Shown here in pieces: positions 1 through 7,103 of a stretch of 12,140 nucleotides of DNA. Under the pieces are notes generated by a model, which was given only the letters and a program-made list of their open reading frames with translations, did not search any database and was not told the DNA's origin. Source of the stretch: Clostridia bacterium (lineage in GTDB: Bacteria > Aerophobota > Aerophobia > Aerophobales > AE-B3A); the NCBI GenBank assembly GCA_009618505.1, contig WJOQ01000190.1:1-12140 (forward strand), written 5' to 3'. The first letter of the stretch is position 1. Every line of letters starts with the position of its first letter. Both the position numbers and the translations under genes were made by a program.

Positions 1-233
1 TCTTCACCTTTATGGGGACCTGGAACGAGTTTCTTTGGCCCTTGATCGTGACCAACAAGGAAGATATGTTTACCTTACAGATAGGTCTTGTATCCCTTCA
101 GACGGTTTTTTCTACCGATTATGGACTTCTCATGGCGGGGGCAGCCTATTCTGCTATTCCTATGTTCATAGTCTTCCTTGCTTTTCAAAAGTACTTTGTA
201 AAGGGAATAACTATTGGGGCAATAAAGGGTTAG
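1..233 (+). CDS. Sugar ABC transporter permease, MalG/UgpE type (C-terminal fragment)
   Basis: Last 77 codons of a gene that starts before the window; the reading frame is open from base 3. The product is the inner-membrane permease of a carbohydrate ABC importer, working with a partner permease, a binding protein and an ATPase. Visible features are the WNEFLWPLIV stretch that follows the EAA loop in this family, the conserved TLQIGL segment, a final membrane helix (GLLMAGAAYSAIPMFIVFLA) and the typical ending QKYFVKGITIGAIKG. It lies 112 bases upstream of the esterase gene and in the same direction, so it probably supplies the substrate of the downstream catabolic genes. The sugar cannot be told from this fragment. 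The family call is firm; the substrate is unknown. Confidence 0.9.
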   Translation, partial: FTFMGTWNEFLWPLIVTNKEDMFTLQIGLVSLQTVFSTDYGLLMAGAAYSAIPMFIVFLAFQKYFVKGITIGAIKG

Positions 234-297
234 TAAAAAAATAACCTAACGTAGCTGAGGTTGACAGTAAAAAAGGGGGTAGAAAGAAGTTTAGAGG

Positions 298-320
298 TTT
301 TGGAAAAAATCCCTCCAAAA
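298..320. promoter_or_regulatory. Inverted repeat in the leader of the esterase gene
   Basis: TTTTGGA (298-304) and TCCAAAA (314-320) form a perfect 7-bp inverted repeat with a 9-base spacer in the permease-esterase gap. A TTGACA hexamer lies at 261-266, but I see no convincing -10 box at the right distance. The repeat could be an operator half-site pair or a weak hairpin in the transcript. No regulator gene is in the window to match it to. AT-rich repeats of this size arise by chance, so this is tentative. Confidence 0.25.
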
Positions 321-345
321 GATCTCGTTATAGAGGAGACAAGCA

Positions 346-1386
346 ATGCCCGAATTTTTAAACAGCATGGAATGGTATTATCTTGCCGAGGAAAAGGATG
401 CAGTTCCATCCCTTTCCTTTAAAGGCAGGTCAAAGGAAGATTTTGAAAGATGGTATAGTGAGCTGAAGGCTAAGTTGTTAGAGCTTTTAGGGAAGTTTCC
501 AGAAAAAGTTCCCTTGGAGCCAGATAAGCTGGGAGAAGAGGACTGTGAGGATTTTATTCGGGAAAAGTACACCATTGCTACGGAAAAGAATATGCGCTTA
601 CCCCTTTACCTGCTTAAGCCTAAGAATATTCCTCCAGGAGAGAAGCTTCCGGCAATTCTTTGTTGTCATGGCCATGGTTCCTTTGGCAAGGATTCAGTAG
701 CTGGAATAACTCTTAACCAGCCAGAAAGAGAAAGGAACATAAGGGAGCTTAATTACAACTATGGCGAGCAAATGGCTAGAAAGGGCTACATAACCATCTG
801 CCCAGATTTCAGACCTTTTGGCGAAAGAGTTGCTTATACCGAGCCTTGCGCCAACCTGGACAAATGTAACCTCTATTTCATCAAGGGTCTTCTCTTAGGT
901 CAGGTGCTTTTAGCCAGAAATATCCATGATGGAATGTGCGTTCTTGATTTTCTCTTAACTCAAAAGGAGGTCGATACAAAGAGAATTGGATGTATGGGAC
1001 TTTCCTTTGGGGGAACGATGACTACCTATATCTCCGCCTTGGATGAGCGAATAAAGGCCGCCGATATCATTTGCTATCTCACGACAACGCGCCACTATGC
1101 TATCGAGACGCCTAACTTCTGTGGCTCTCAATTTGTTCCTTACTTATATAAATATGCTGATGTAGCTGATATTGCTGGTTTAATCGCTCCCAGGCCGCTT
1201 TTGGTGGAAAGCGGAGTGAACGATACCTGCTTTAAGTTTGAGTTCTCTAGAGAAGCTCACCAGCATTTAAAGAGGATATATAAAGCGGTAAGAGCTCTAA
1301 ATAGACTTGAATTTGATATCTTCCTAGGGGAGCATTCCTTTGCTGGAAATAAAGCTTTCCCCTTCTTTGATAAATACTTGAAGTAA
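346..1386 (+). CDS. Alpha/beta hydrolase, dienelactone hydrolase / acetyl-xylan esterase-like
   Basis: 346-residue alpha/beta-hydrolase-fold protein with no signal peptide, so it is probably cytoplasmic. Seen: an oxyanion-hole motif CCHGHG (106-111), a nucleophile elbow GLSFGG with Ser220, a likely acid Asp293 (ESGVNDT) and a late His330 (GEHSF), giving a complete Ser-Asp-His triad in the right order. The ~100-residue N-terminal extension before the core is common in the large esterase/dienelactone hydrolase branch found in polysaccharide clusters. Likely role: hydrolysis of an ester (for example acetyl) on an imported sugar. The ATG at 346 is preceded by GAGGAG at 333-338. It is the first gene after the ABC permease and lies 32 bases before a sugar isomerase-like gene. 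The fold is certain; the substrate is inferred. Confidence 0.85.
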   Translation: MPEFLNSMEWYYLAEEKDAVPSLSFKGRSKEDFERWYSELKAKLLELLGKFPEKVPLEPDKLGEEDCEDFIREKYTIATEKNMRLPLYLLKPKNIPPGEKLPAILCCHGHGSFGKDSVAGITLNQPERERNIRELNYNYGEQMARKGYITICPDFRPFGERVAYTEPCANLDKCNLYFIKGLLLGQVLLARNIHDGMCVLDFLLTQKEVDTKRIGCMGLSFGGTMTTYISALDERIKAADIICYLTTTRHYAIETPNFCGSQFVPYLYKYADVADIAGLIAPRPLLVESGVNDTCFKFEFSREAHQHLKRIYKAVRALNRLEFDIFLGEHSFAGNKAFPFFDKYLK

Positions 1387-1418
1387 CAAGAATATATATA
1401 AAAGTCAAGGAGAGTGAT

Positions 1419-2180
1419 ATGAGACTAAAGTTAGGAATTGTCACTTACAACGTAGCTAAGGATTGGGATGTCGACACAATAATTAATAAGTGCTCGGAGT
1501 TAGGTTATGAAGGGGTAGAGCTCAGAGCTACCCATTTCCATGGAGTGGAAGTGAGTCTATCTAAGACAGAAAGGCAAAATATAAGGAAAAGATTTGAGGA
1601 CTCTTCGGTTGAGCTTGTTGGATTGGGATCTGCCTTTGAATATCATTCACCGGTAAAGCAAGAGCTGAGAAAAAATATAGAGGGAACAAAGGAGTATGTA
1701 AGGTTAGCCCGTGATGTGGGAACAAAGGGAATAAAAGTCAGGCCAAATGCCTTTCCAAAAGGAGTTTCCCGGGAAAAGACCATCGAACAGATAGGTCTTT
1801 CCTTGAGAGAATGTGGGGAATTTGCCAAGGACTATGGGATTAAGATCAGACTTGAAGTTCATGGAATGGAGACCTGTCATGTCCCTTACGCAAAGCAGAT
1901 GATTGATATTTGTGATAATTCCAATGTTTATGTCTGCTGGAATTCCAATCCTACTGATATAGATGAAAATGGCTCTATAAAAAAGAACTTGGATCTGGTG
2001 AAGGATAAAATCGATATTGTCCATATGTCCGAACTCTGGACGGAATACCCTTATAAAGAACTCTTTTCTCTCCTGAAGGATATGGGGTATGAGGACTTTT
2101 GCCTGGCGGAGATACCAGAGAGCCCTGAGCCCGATCGGATACTGCGGTATTACAAAAAGTTATTCAATTGCTTGCAGTAA
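1419..2180 (+). CDS. Sugar phosphate isomerase/epimerase family protein (AP_endonuc_2 TIM barrel), copy 1
   Basis: 253-residue xylose-isomerase-like TIM barrel. The first strand is LGIVTYN, followed by LGYEGVELR (28-36), the usual second strand. The four late-strand metal-ligand positions read as Glu146 (RLEVHG), Asn175 (CWNSNP), His202 (VHMSE) and Glu231 (LAEIPES). Well-studied epimerases carry Asp at the second position, so Asn175 is unusual and may mean altered metal binding or chemistry. AAGGAG (1407-1412) sits six bases before the ATG. It is the first of three paralogous barrels in this operon; the three are clearly diverged and not recent duplicates. The likely role is isomerisation, epimerisation or keto-sugar lyase/hydrolase chemistry on a sugar intermediate. 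The specific reaction cannot be read from the sequence. Confidence 0.85.
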   Translation: MRLKLGIVTYNVAKDWDVDTIINKCSELGYEGVELRATHFHGVEVSLSKTERQNIRKRFEDSSVELVGLGSAFEYHSPVKQELRKNIEGTKEYVRLARDVGTKGIKVRPNAFPKGVSREKTIEQIGLSLRECGEFAKDYGIKIRLEVHGMETCHVPYAKQMIDICDNSNVYVCWNSNPTDIDENGSIKKNLDLVKDKIDIVHMSELWTEYPYKELFSLLKDMGYEDFCLAEIPESPEPDRILRYYKKLFNCLQ

Positions 2181-2183
2181 GAC

Positions 2184-2190
2184 AAAGGAG
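2184..2190 (+). promoter_or_regulatory. Shine-Dalgarno site that fixes the TTG start at 2197
   Basis: AAAGGAG lies six bases before the TTG at 2197. The same frame is open back to an ATG at 2089, but that start would add 36 residues lying inside the upstream gene and has no such site. The TTG start also places the first barrel strand (IKLGICNETF) at the N-terminus, as in relatives. Confidence 0.75.
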
Positions 2191-2196
2191 TGTATT

Positions 2197-3021
2197 TTGA
2201 TAAAATTGGGAATATGCAACGAAACATTTAAAGAGAAAGGTGAATTCTGGCCCTTAGAGAAAATTATGGAGTACATCTCAAAAGTCGGTTACCAGGGATT
2301 GGAAATTGCCCCCTTCACCTTAGCTTCCTCAGTAGAGAGAATTTCCCCTGCCAAGAGAAGGGAGATTCGTCTGTTAGCTGAGGATTATGGTTTAGAGATA
2401 ATTGGCCTTCACTGGCTCCTAGCCAGTCCTAAAGGACTTTCCATCACTTCAGCGGATAAAGGGATAAGGAATCGAACAGCAGAATATCTCAAGAGCTTGA
2501 TCGATTTCTCTTCTGAGATAGGAGCAAAACTCCTTGTCTTTGGTTCGCCCAAGCAGAGGAATATAGAGAAGGACTCAAGTTATGAGGAGGCAAGAAAATG
2601 GGCAAAGGAGGTCTTTGTTAAACCCTTGGATAAGGCAAAAGAGCGGGGAGTGACCATTTGTGTGGAGCCATTAGCCAGACGTGCGACTAACTTCATTAAC
2701 ACCACTGAGGAAGCTGTTTCCTTCATCAAGGAAATCAATCATCCAAATTTTAAGCTTCATTTGGATGTCATGGCGATGAGCGATGAAGGAAAGTCAATTC
2801 CCGAGATAATAAGGAAGAACCGGAAGCACCTCTTTCATTTTCATGCCAACGACGCCAATAGTTTGGGACCGGGCTTTGGAAAGGTAGACTTTGGTCCAAT
2901 AATCAAGATTTTGAAGGAAGTTAAATACTCAGGATTTATTAGCGTTGAGGTCTTCGACCTTTCACCTGGATCGAAAAGGATCGCCGAGGAAAGTATTTAT
3001 TATTTAAAGAGATTCCTTTGA
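2197..3021 (+). CDS. Sugar phosphate isomerase/epimerase (AP_endonuc_2 TIM barrel), copy 2, D-psicose/tagatose 3-epimerase-like
   Basis: 274 residues from a TTG start. It has the full metal site of the ketose 3-epimerase type: Glu157 in CVEPLAR, Asp190 in KLHLDVMAM, His216 in HFHANDAN and Glu251 in ISVEVFD. Length and ligand spacing match that group closely. Barrel strand 2 reads GYQGLEIAPF (31-40). The gene begins 16 bases after copy 1 ends and precedes the URO-D-like gene by 28 bases, so it is operonic. Likely a divalent-metal-dependent C-3 epimerase or isomerase acting on a ketose or keto-sugar derivative. Related proteins also include inosose and hydroxypyruvate isomerases, so the exact substrate remains open. 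Confidence 0.87.
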   Translation: MIKLGICNETFKEKGEFWPLEKIMEYISKVGYQGLEIAPFTLASSVERISPAKRREIRLLAEDYGLEIIGLHWLLASPKGLSITSADKGIRNRTAEYLKSLIDFSSEIGAKLLVFGSPKQRNIEKDSSYEEARKWAKEVFVKPLDKAKERGVTICVEPLARRATNFINTTEEAVSFIKEINHPNFKLHLDVMAMSDEGKSIPEIIRKNRKHLFHFHANDANSLGPGFGKVDFGPIIKILKEVKYSGFISVEVFDLSPGSKRIAEESIYYLKRFL

Positions 3022-3049
3022 GGGATGCTGATAAAAAGAAGGTCATCTA

Positions 3050-4186
3050 ATGACTTCGAGAGAGCGATTTCGCGAATCCCTTTTATTTGGAGAACCTGAT
3101 AGAATTCCTTTTAATCCTGGAGGACCAAGAGAGTCTACTCTGGCTGCTTGGCATACGCAGGGATTGCCAAAGGGGGCTAACTATTATGAAGCCCTTCTCG
3201 AAATCCTAGGAATAAAGGAAAAAGCACTCCCCTATAAATCTGTGCTAAATTTGGGAGTTGATTTCAGAATGGTTCCTGGGTTTGAGGAGAAGGTCCTTGA
3301 ACATAAGAATGGCCACTATATAGTCCGGGACTGGATGGGAGGCATCACGGAGATATCCGATAAATATGACTACACCTACATTCGCTCAGCCAAGGACTTC
3401 GTAACCCGCAGGTGGCTCAAGTTTCCCGTAAAGACGCGCAAAGACTGGGATGGGAAGATGAAATGGCGTTATAACTCAAGTAGTCCTGGCCGCTATCCAA
3501 AGGATTTTGAGAACCGATGCAAGCTCTTAAAAAATCGGGATTATCCCATTGGCTTTAATCTAAGCGGTGCCTTCTGGCAACTGAGGGAATGGTGTGGGTT
3601 GGAAAATTTATGTGTGTTCATGATCGGGGATCCTGGATGGGTGAAAGAGATGATTGGTTTCTGGGCTGACTTTATCTCCAGAACGATGGCTCCAATATTA
3701 GAGAAGGTTGAGGTTGATTATATTGTCATTTCTGAGGATATGGCCTATAAGGCCCACAGCATGATTTCTCCGATGATGACCCGTAAGTTTCTTTTACCTG
3801 TCTACAACCGTTGGGTGAAACAAATTAGGGAAAGTGGTTGCCCTATAGTAGCGATGGACTCAGATGGCTATATCGGAGAGTTAATTCCCATCTGGATTGA
3901 CGCAGGGTTTAACTGCTGTGAGCCAATGGAGGTTGCTGCCGGAAATGACGTCGTAGATTACCGTAAAACTTACGGAAAAAAGATGGCCTATAGAGGCGGA
4001 GTCGATAAAAGAGCCATAGCTAAAGGAGGAAAGATAATGGAGGAAGAGGTTAGACGAGTCGTACTGCCTTTGCTAAAAGAGGGAGGGTTCATTCCCTCCT
4101 GCGATCACGGCGTGCCACCTGATATCTCCTGGCCTAATTTCATCGAATATTCGCGTCTTTTGGCAAAGTTAACAGGATGGATCTAA
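3050..4186 (+). CDS. URO-D superfamily protein (methyltransferase-like, not HemE)
   Basis: 378-residue protein of the uroporphyrinogen decarboxylase superfamily, in the subfamily found in sugar-catabolic clusters. It begins TSRERFRESLLFGEPDRIPF, typical of the group, and lacks the RQAGR-type substrate loop of true HemE. Signature positions are MDSDG (269-273), EPMEVAAGNDV (291-301), GGVDKR (316-321) and IPSCDHGVPPD (348-358). In corrinoid methyltransferases such as MtaA, zinc is held by an HxC pair and a late Cys. Here the pair is replaced by Asp270-Ser-Asp272, while Cys351 with His353 remains. No corrinoid protein gene is nearby. The role is unknown; demethylation of a methylated sugar or a decarboxylase-like reaction are guesses. 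Start ATG at 3050 with AGAAGG upstream (3037-3042). Confidence 0.82.
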   Translation: MTSRERFRESLLFGEPDRIPFNPGGPRESTLAAWHTQGLPKGANYYEALLEILGIKEKALPYKSVLNLGVDFRMVPGFEEKVLEHKNGHYIVRDWMGGITEISDKYDYTYIRSAKDFVTRRWLKFPVKTRKDWDGKMKWRYNSSSPGRYPKDFENRCKLLKNRDYPIGFNLSGAFWQLREWCGLENLCVFMIGDPGWVKEMIGFWADFISRTMAPILEKVEVDYIVISEDMAYKAHSMISPMMTRKFLLPVYNRWVKQIRESGCPIVAMDSDGYIGELIPIWIDAGFNCCEPMEVAAGNDVVDYRKTYGKKMAYRGGVDKRAIAKGGKIMEEEVRRVVLPLLKEGGFIPSCDHGVPPDISWPNFIEYSRLLAKLTGWI

Positions 4187-4259
4187 GAACCCCAGTCCAG
4201 ATATTTGAGCTCTCTTTCCCTAAATTTCATAGATCAAAAAAAATGAACCATATCAAGAC

Positions 4260-4265
4260 AAGGAG
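4260..4265 (+). promoter_or_regulatory. Shine-Dalgarno site for the GTG start at 4272
   Basis: AAGGAG six bases before GTG at 4272. The GTG places the Rossmann strand VRLGVIGVGGMG at the N-terminus as expected. The 85-base gap behind it (4187-4271) is AT-rich and shows no clear promoter or terminator. Confidence 0.7.
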
Positions 4266-4271
4266 AAAAAA

Positions 4272-5411
4272 GTGAAAAAGGTTAGGCTAGGAGTAATCGG
4301 CGTGGGAGGAATGGGCCAGGAACACCTTAAGGGCATCAAGGATGTTTCTGAGGCTCAGCTTACTGGAGTCTCAGATGTCGATCCAGAGATAATGAAGAAG
4401 ATCGGTGAGGAATACAAGGTACCCGGCTTTATGAATTATGAAAAGCTTCTTGAAAGCAATCTGGTTGATGCAGTCATTATTGCCACACCTCATTATTTTC
4501 ACCCTGAGATAGGAATAGCCGTAATGAAAAGGGGAATTCACTGCCTTTCAGAAAAGCCAATCGCTGTATCCGTATCTGCTGCAGATAAGTTTATAGAACA
4601 AGCTAAAAAAACCGGCGTAGTATTCGCCGTGATGCACCAAGAGAGAAGCTCACCTGAAGTAAGATTAGCCAGGCAGATTGTGGAAAGTGGAAGATTGGGG
4701 CAGATAAGGCGAACCTGTATGATTGAGCCAAATTACCGGTCTCAGGCCTATTACGATAGCTCTAGCTGGCGGGCAACCTGGAAAGAAGAAGGAGGAGGAG
4801 TGCTCATAAATCAGGCTCCTCATGGGATAGACTTATTTCTTCTCTTGGGAGGTATACCTAGCAGAATCACAGCAAAAGTGCGCACTCGACTCCATAACAT
4901 AGAGGTGGAAGACGAAGCGGCCGCCCTTTTGGAGTACTCAAACGGAGCCTGGGGCTACTACTACACCACCACCAATGAAGCTCCTGCCACAACCTTTATG
5001 GAAATTTCTGGTGACAATGGAAAGATGGTCTATCAAAATAACTCGCTCAAGCTTTATTCTGCAAAAACGTCGATCCAGAAGTTTACCTTCTCTACAAAGG
5101 AAATGTGGGCAAGTCCGGAGGTGGTTGAGGAGAAGCTAGAGCTTCCCCAGTGTGAGACCGGAAATAAGGCAATCATACGAAATTTCTGTCGCTCCATCCT
5201 TTTCCAAGAAAAACTGATCACTCCAGGAGAAGAGGGTATCTGGAGCGTTGAATTTCTGAACGCCCTTATCCTCTCCGGCAAAAAGGATAAAGCCGTTGAC
5301 ATTCCTATCAATAGACAAGAATATGAAGGTCTTTTAAGCGGATTAAAGAAGCTCTCCTGTAAGAAGACGGTAAAGGAGATCAAAAGGATTACCGATCCGC
5401 AGCTCAAATAA
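4272..5411 (+). CDS. Gfo/Idh/MocA family NAD(P)-dependent sugar oxidoreductase
   Basis: 379 residues from a GTG start. The N-terminal Rossmann domain has GVIGVGGMG (7-15) for the dinucleotide and the family motif Glu94-Lys95-Pro96 (SEKPIAVS), where the lysine is the usual catalytic residue. The C-terminal alpha/beta domain carries GGGVLINQAPHGID (174-187). His184 matches the conserved catalytic histidine; Asn180 sits where inositol dehydrogenase has Asp. No twin-arginine or secretory signal, so cytoplasmic. The expected reaction is reversible oxidation of a sugar or cyclitol hydroxyl to a ketone. Placed among three AP_endonuc_2 barrels, it could make the keto intermediate on which they act. 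The gene is followed after 15 bases by barrel copy 3. Family certain, substrate inferred. Confidence 0.9.
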   Translation: MKKVRLGVIGVGGMGQEHLKGIKDVSEAQLTGVSDVDPEIMKKIGEEYKVPGFMNYEKLLESNLVDAVIIATPHYFHPEIGIAVMKRGIHCLSEKPIAVSVSAADKFIEQAKKTGVVFAVMHQERSSPEVRLARQIVESGRLGQIRRTCMIEPNYRSQAYYDSSSWRATWKEEGGGVLINQAPHGIDLFLLLGGIPSRITAKVRTRLHNIEVEDEAAALLEYSNGAWGYYYTTTNEAPATTFMEISGDNGKMVYQNNSLKLYSAKTSIQKFTFSTKEMWASPEVVEEKLELPQCETGNKAIIRNFCRSILFQEKLITPGEEGIWSVEFLNALILSGKKDKAVDIPINRQEYEGLLSGLKKLSCKKTVKEIKRITDPQLK

Positions 5412-5426
5412 GAAAAGGAGGAGACA

Positions 5427-6263
5427 ATGTTTTTATCAGGTATTGCTGATGAGGCAGGTCCAAACATTGAGATACAAATTAAGGCACATAAGGAACTGGG
5501 TTGGAACTACATTGAGATTCGCAACGTTGATGGCAAGAATCTTACTGACATCAATAAGGCCAAGTTCAATGAGATCACTGAAAAACTTGATGAGGCAGGA
5601 ATTCAGGTCTGCTGTTTTGCCAGTGAAATTGCCAATTGGGCACGCAAGATTTCGGGGGATTTTGCTCTTGATGTCGAAGAATTAAAACGAGCCATTCCTC
5701 GAATGCATCATCTCGGTACCAAATACATTCGGATAATGAGCTATCCCAATGCCAACTGGAACAAGAGTGATTGGAGAAAAGAGGTGATGAGGCGACTTAA
5801 GAAACTAGCCCGGATAGCGGAAGATGGGCAAGTAATCCTTGCTCACGAGAACTGTAGCGGTTGGGGTGGTCAAGGCCCAGAGGGGGCACTGGACATTATA
5901 CAGACAGTGAACTCACCCAGTTTAAAATTTCTTCTCGATACAGGCAACAAGCCGTATAGCCAGGGAACTGTCTGGGATGTCTATCAGAAGATAAGAGAAT
6001 ACATTGCTCATGTGCATATTAAGGATTATCGAGGAAAAGAGGGAAATAGGTTTGTCTTTCCGGGGGAGGGAGATTGCCAGGTAAGAAAGATAATCAAGGA
6101 TTTGCTTTCCTCCGGATACGAAGGAGGCTTTTCCATCGAGCCTCACTTAGCCTCTATAATTCACCTTAATAAAAAAGCTGAGGACCCAGAGACCGCCTAT
6201 CGCCTTTACCTGGAATACGGAAGAAAAGCGCAGGACTTGGTGACAGAGGCAAAAAACAGATAA
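5427..6263 (+). CDS. Sugar phosphate isomerase/epimerase family protein (AP_endonuc_2 TIM barrel), copy 3
   Basis: 278-residue TIM barrel with a complete set of metal-ligand positions: Glu141 (LAHENCSG), Asp171 (FLLDTGN), His197 (HVHIKDY) and Glu238 (FSIEPH). The N-terminus LSGIADEAGPNIEIQIKAHK is of a type seen in family members annotated as sugar phosphate isomerases or inosose-dehydratase-like proteins. It has the strongest Shine-Dalgarno in the cluster (AAGGAGG, 5415-5421). It lies directly behind the Gfo/Idh/MocA gene, a pairing common in bacterial sugar and inositol catabolism. Likely isomerises, dehydrates or cleaves the keto-sugar made by that enzyme. After it the long operon pauses for 75 bases before nagB. 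Confidence 0.85.
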   Translation: MFLSGIADEAGPNIEIQIKAHKELGWNYIEIRNVDGKNLTDINKAKFNEITEKLDEAGIQVCCFASEIANWARKISGDFALDVEELKRAIPRMHHLGTKYIRIMSYPNANWNKSDWRKEVMRRLKKLARIAEDGQVILAHENCSGWGGQGPEGALDIIQTVNSPSLKFLLDTGNKPYSQGTVWDVYQKIREYIAHVHIKDYRGKEGNRFVFPGEGDCQVRKIIKDLLSSGYEGGFSIEPHLASIIHLNKKAEDPETAYRLYLEYGRKAQDLVTEAKNR

Positions 6264-6338
6264 GAGAGGCCGTGAGGGACCATTTCAATAATGTAGGACG
6301 AAGAATAATAAAAAATCTAGAAAATAAAGAATAATTGA

Positions 6339-7091
6339 ATGAAAGTAAAAATTTTTGAAACAAAAAAGGAAATGGGAAAAGCTACTGCTGAAAAAGCGGC
6401 AGAGATTCTAAATGAGGCAATAAACGAAAAAGACGAAGCAGTCTTTGTGGCAGCTACCGGGGCATCTCAATTTGAGTTTTTGGAGAATCTTACGAGTATA
6501 CCTTCAATTGATTGGTCAAAAACAACTATGTTTCACTTAGATGAATATATAGGTATTGCAGAGGATCATCCAGCAAGTTTCAGAAAATATTTGAAGGAAA
6601 GATTAATTAATAAGGTGCATCCTGGAGCTGTTTATTTAATCAAAGGAGACTCTGAAGACCCAGAGTCAGAATGTGAACGCTTGAATAAGATAATTAGCAA
6701 GAAAGAAATTGATGTTTCCTTTGTAGGAATTGGTGAAAATGGACATTTGGCCTTCAATGATCCTCCCGCAGATTTTCACACTGAAAAACCATATATTGTG
6801 GTTGAACTTAATGAAGCCTGCAGGAGACAACAGCTTGGTGAAGGATGGTTTAATGGTCTCGAGGAGGTACCATATAGAGCGATTTCCATGTCCATTAAAC
6901 AGATGATGAAATCCAAGAACATAATTTGCACTGTTCCGGATGCTCGTAAAGCCCAAGCTGTCAAGAATTGCCTTGAAGGTGTTGTTTCTCCAGAACATCC
7001 TGCTTCCGTATTGAGAAAGCATAAAAAGGTGTTTGTATTCTTAGATAAGGACTCAGCTAAGTTGCTTAAGAAACGTAAACCCAATGGTTAA
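6339..7091 (+). CDS. nagB: Glucosamine-6-phosphate deaminase, variant NagB type
   Basis: 250 residues. Converts glucosamine-6-phosphate to fructose-6-phosphate and ammonia in the cytoplasm. Seen: the phosphate-binding segment AATGAS (38-43), HLDEYIG with Asp68 matching the catalytic Asp72 of E. coli NagB, and GIGENGHLAFNDPPADF (130-146). In E. coli the ring-opening triad is Asp141-His143-Glu148; here the same positions are Asn134, His136 and Asp141, a variant shared by a NagB-like subgroup. Length is slightly under the 266 residues of E. coli NagB. The ATG at 6339 has no good Shine-Dalgarno, unlike its neighbours. nagA follows after 12 bases, which supports the amino-sugar role. The deaminase call is likely; the altered triad leaves room for a related aldose-ketose isomerase. 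Confidence 0.88.
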   Translation: MKVKIFETKKEMGKATAEKAAEILNEAINEKDEAVFVAATGASQFEFLENLTSIPSIDWSKTTMFHLDEYIGIAEDHPASFRKYLKERLINKVHPGAVYLIKGDSEDPESECERLNKIISKKEIDVSFVGIGENGHLAFNDPPADFHTEKPYIVVELNEACRRQQLGEGWFNGLEEVPYRAISMSIKQMMKSKNIICTVPDARKAQAVKNCLEGVVSPEHPASVLRKHKKVFVFLDKDSAKLLKKRKPNG

Positions 7092-7103
7092 AAAGGAGGG
7101 AGT

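Noticed and set aside
2089..2196. Upstream extension of the second TIM-barrel gene to ATG 2089
   Set aside because: It lies inside the previous gene, has no ribosome site, and its 36 residues do not resemble the family; TTG 2197 has AAAGGAG at ideal spacing.
3050..4186. True uroporphyrinogen decarboxylase (hemE)
   Set aside because: The RQAGR substrate loop is missing, other heme genes are absent, and the C-terminal motifs belong to the sugar-cluster subfamily.
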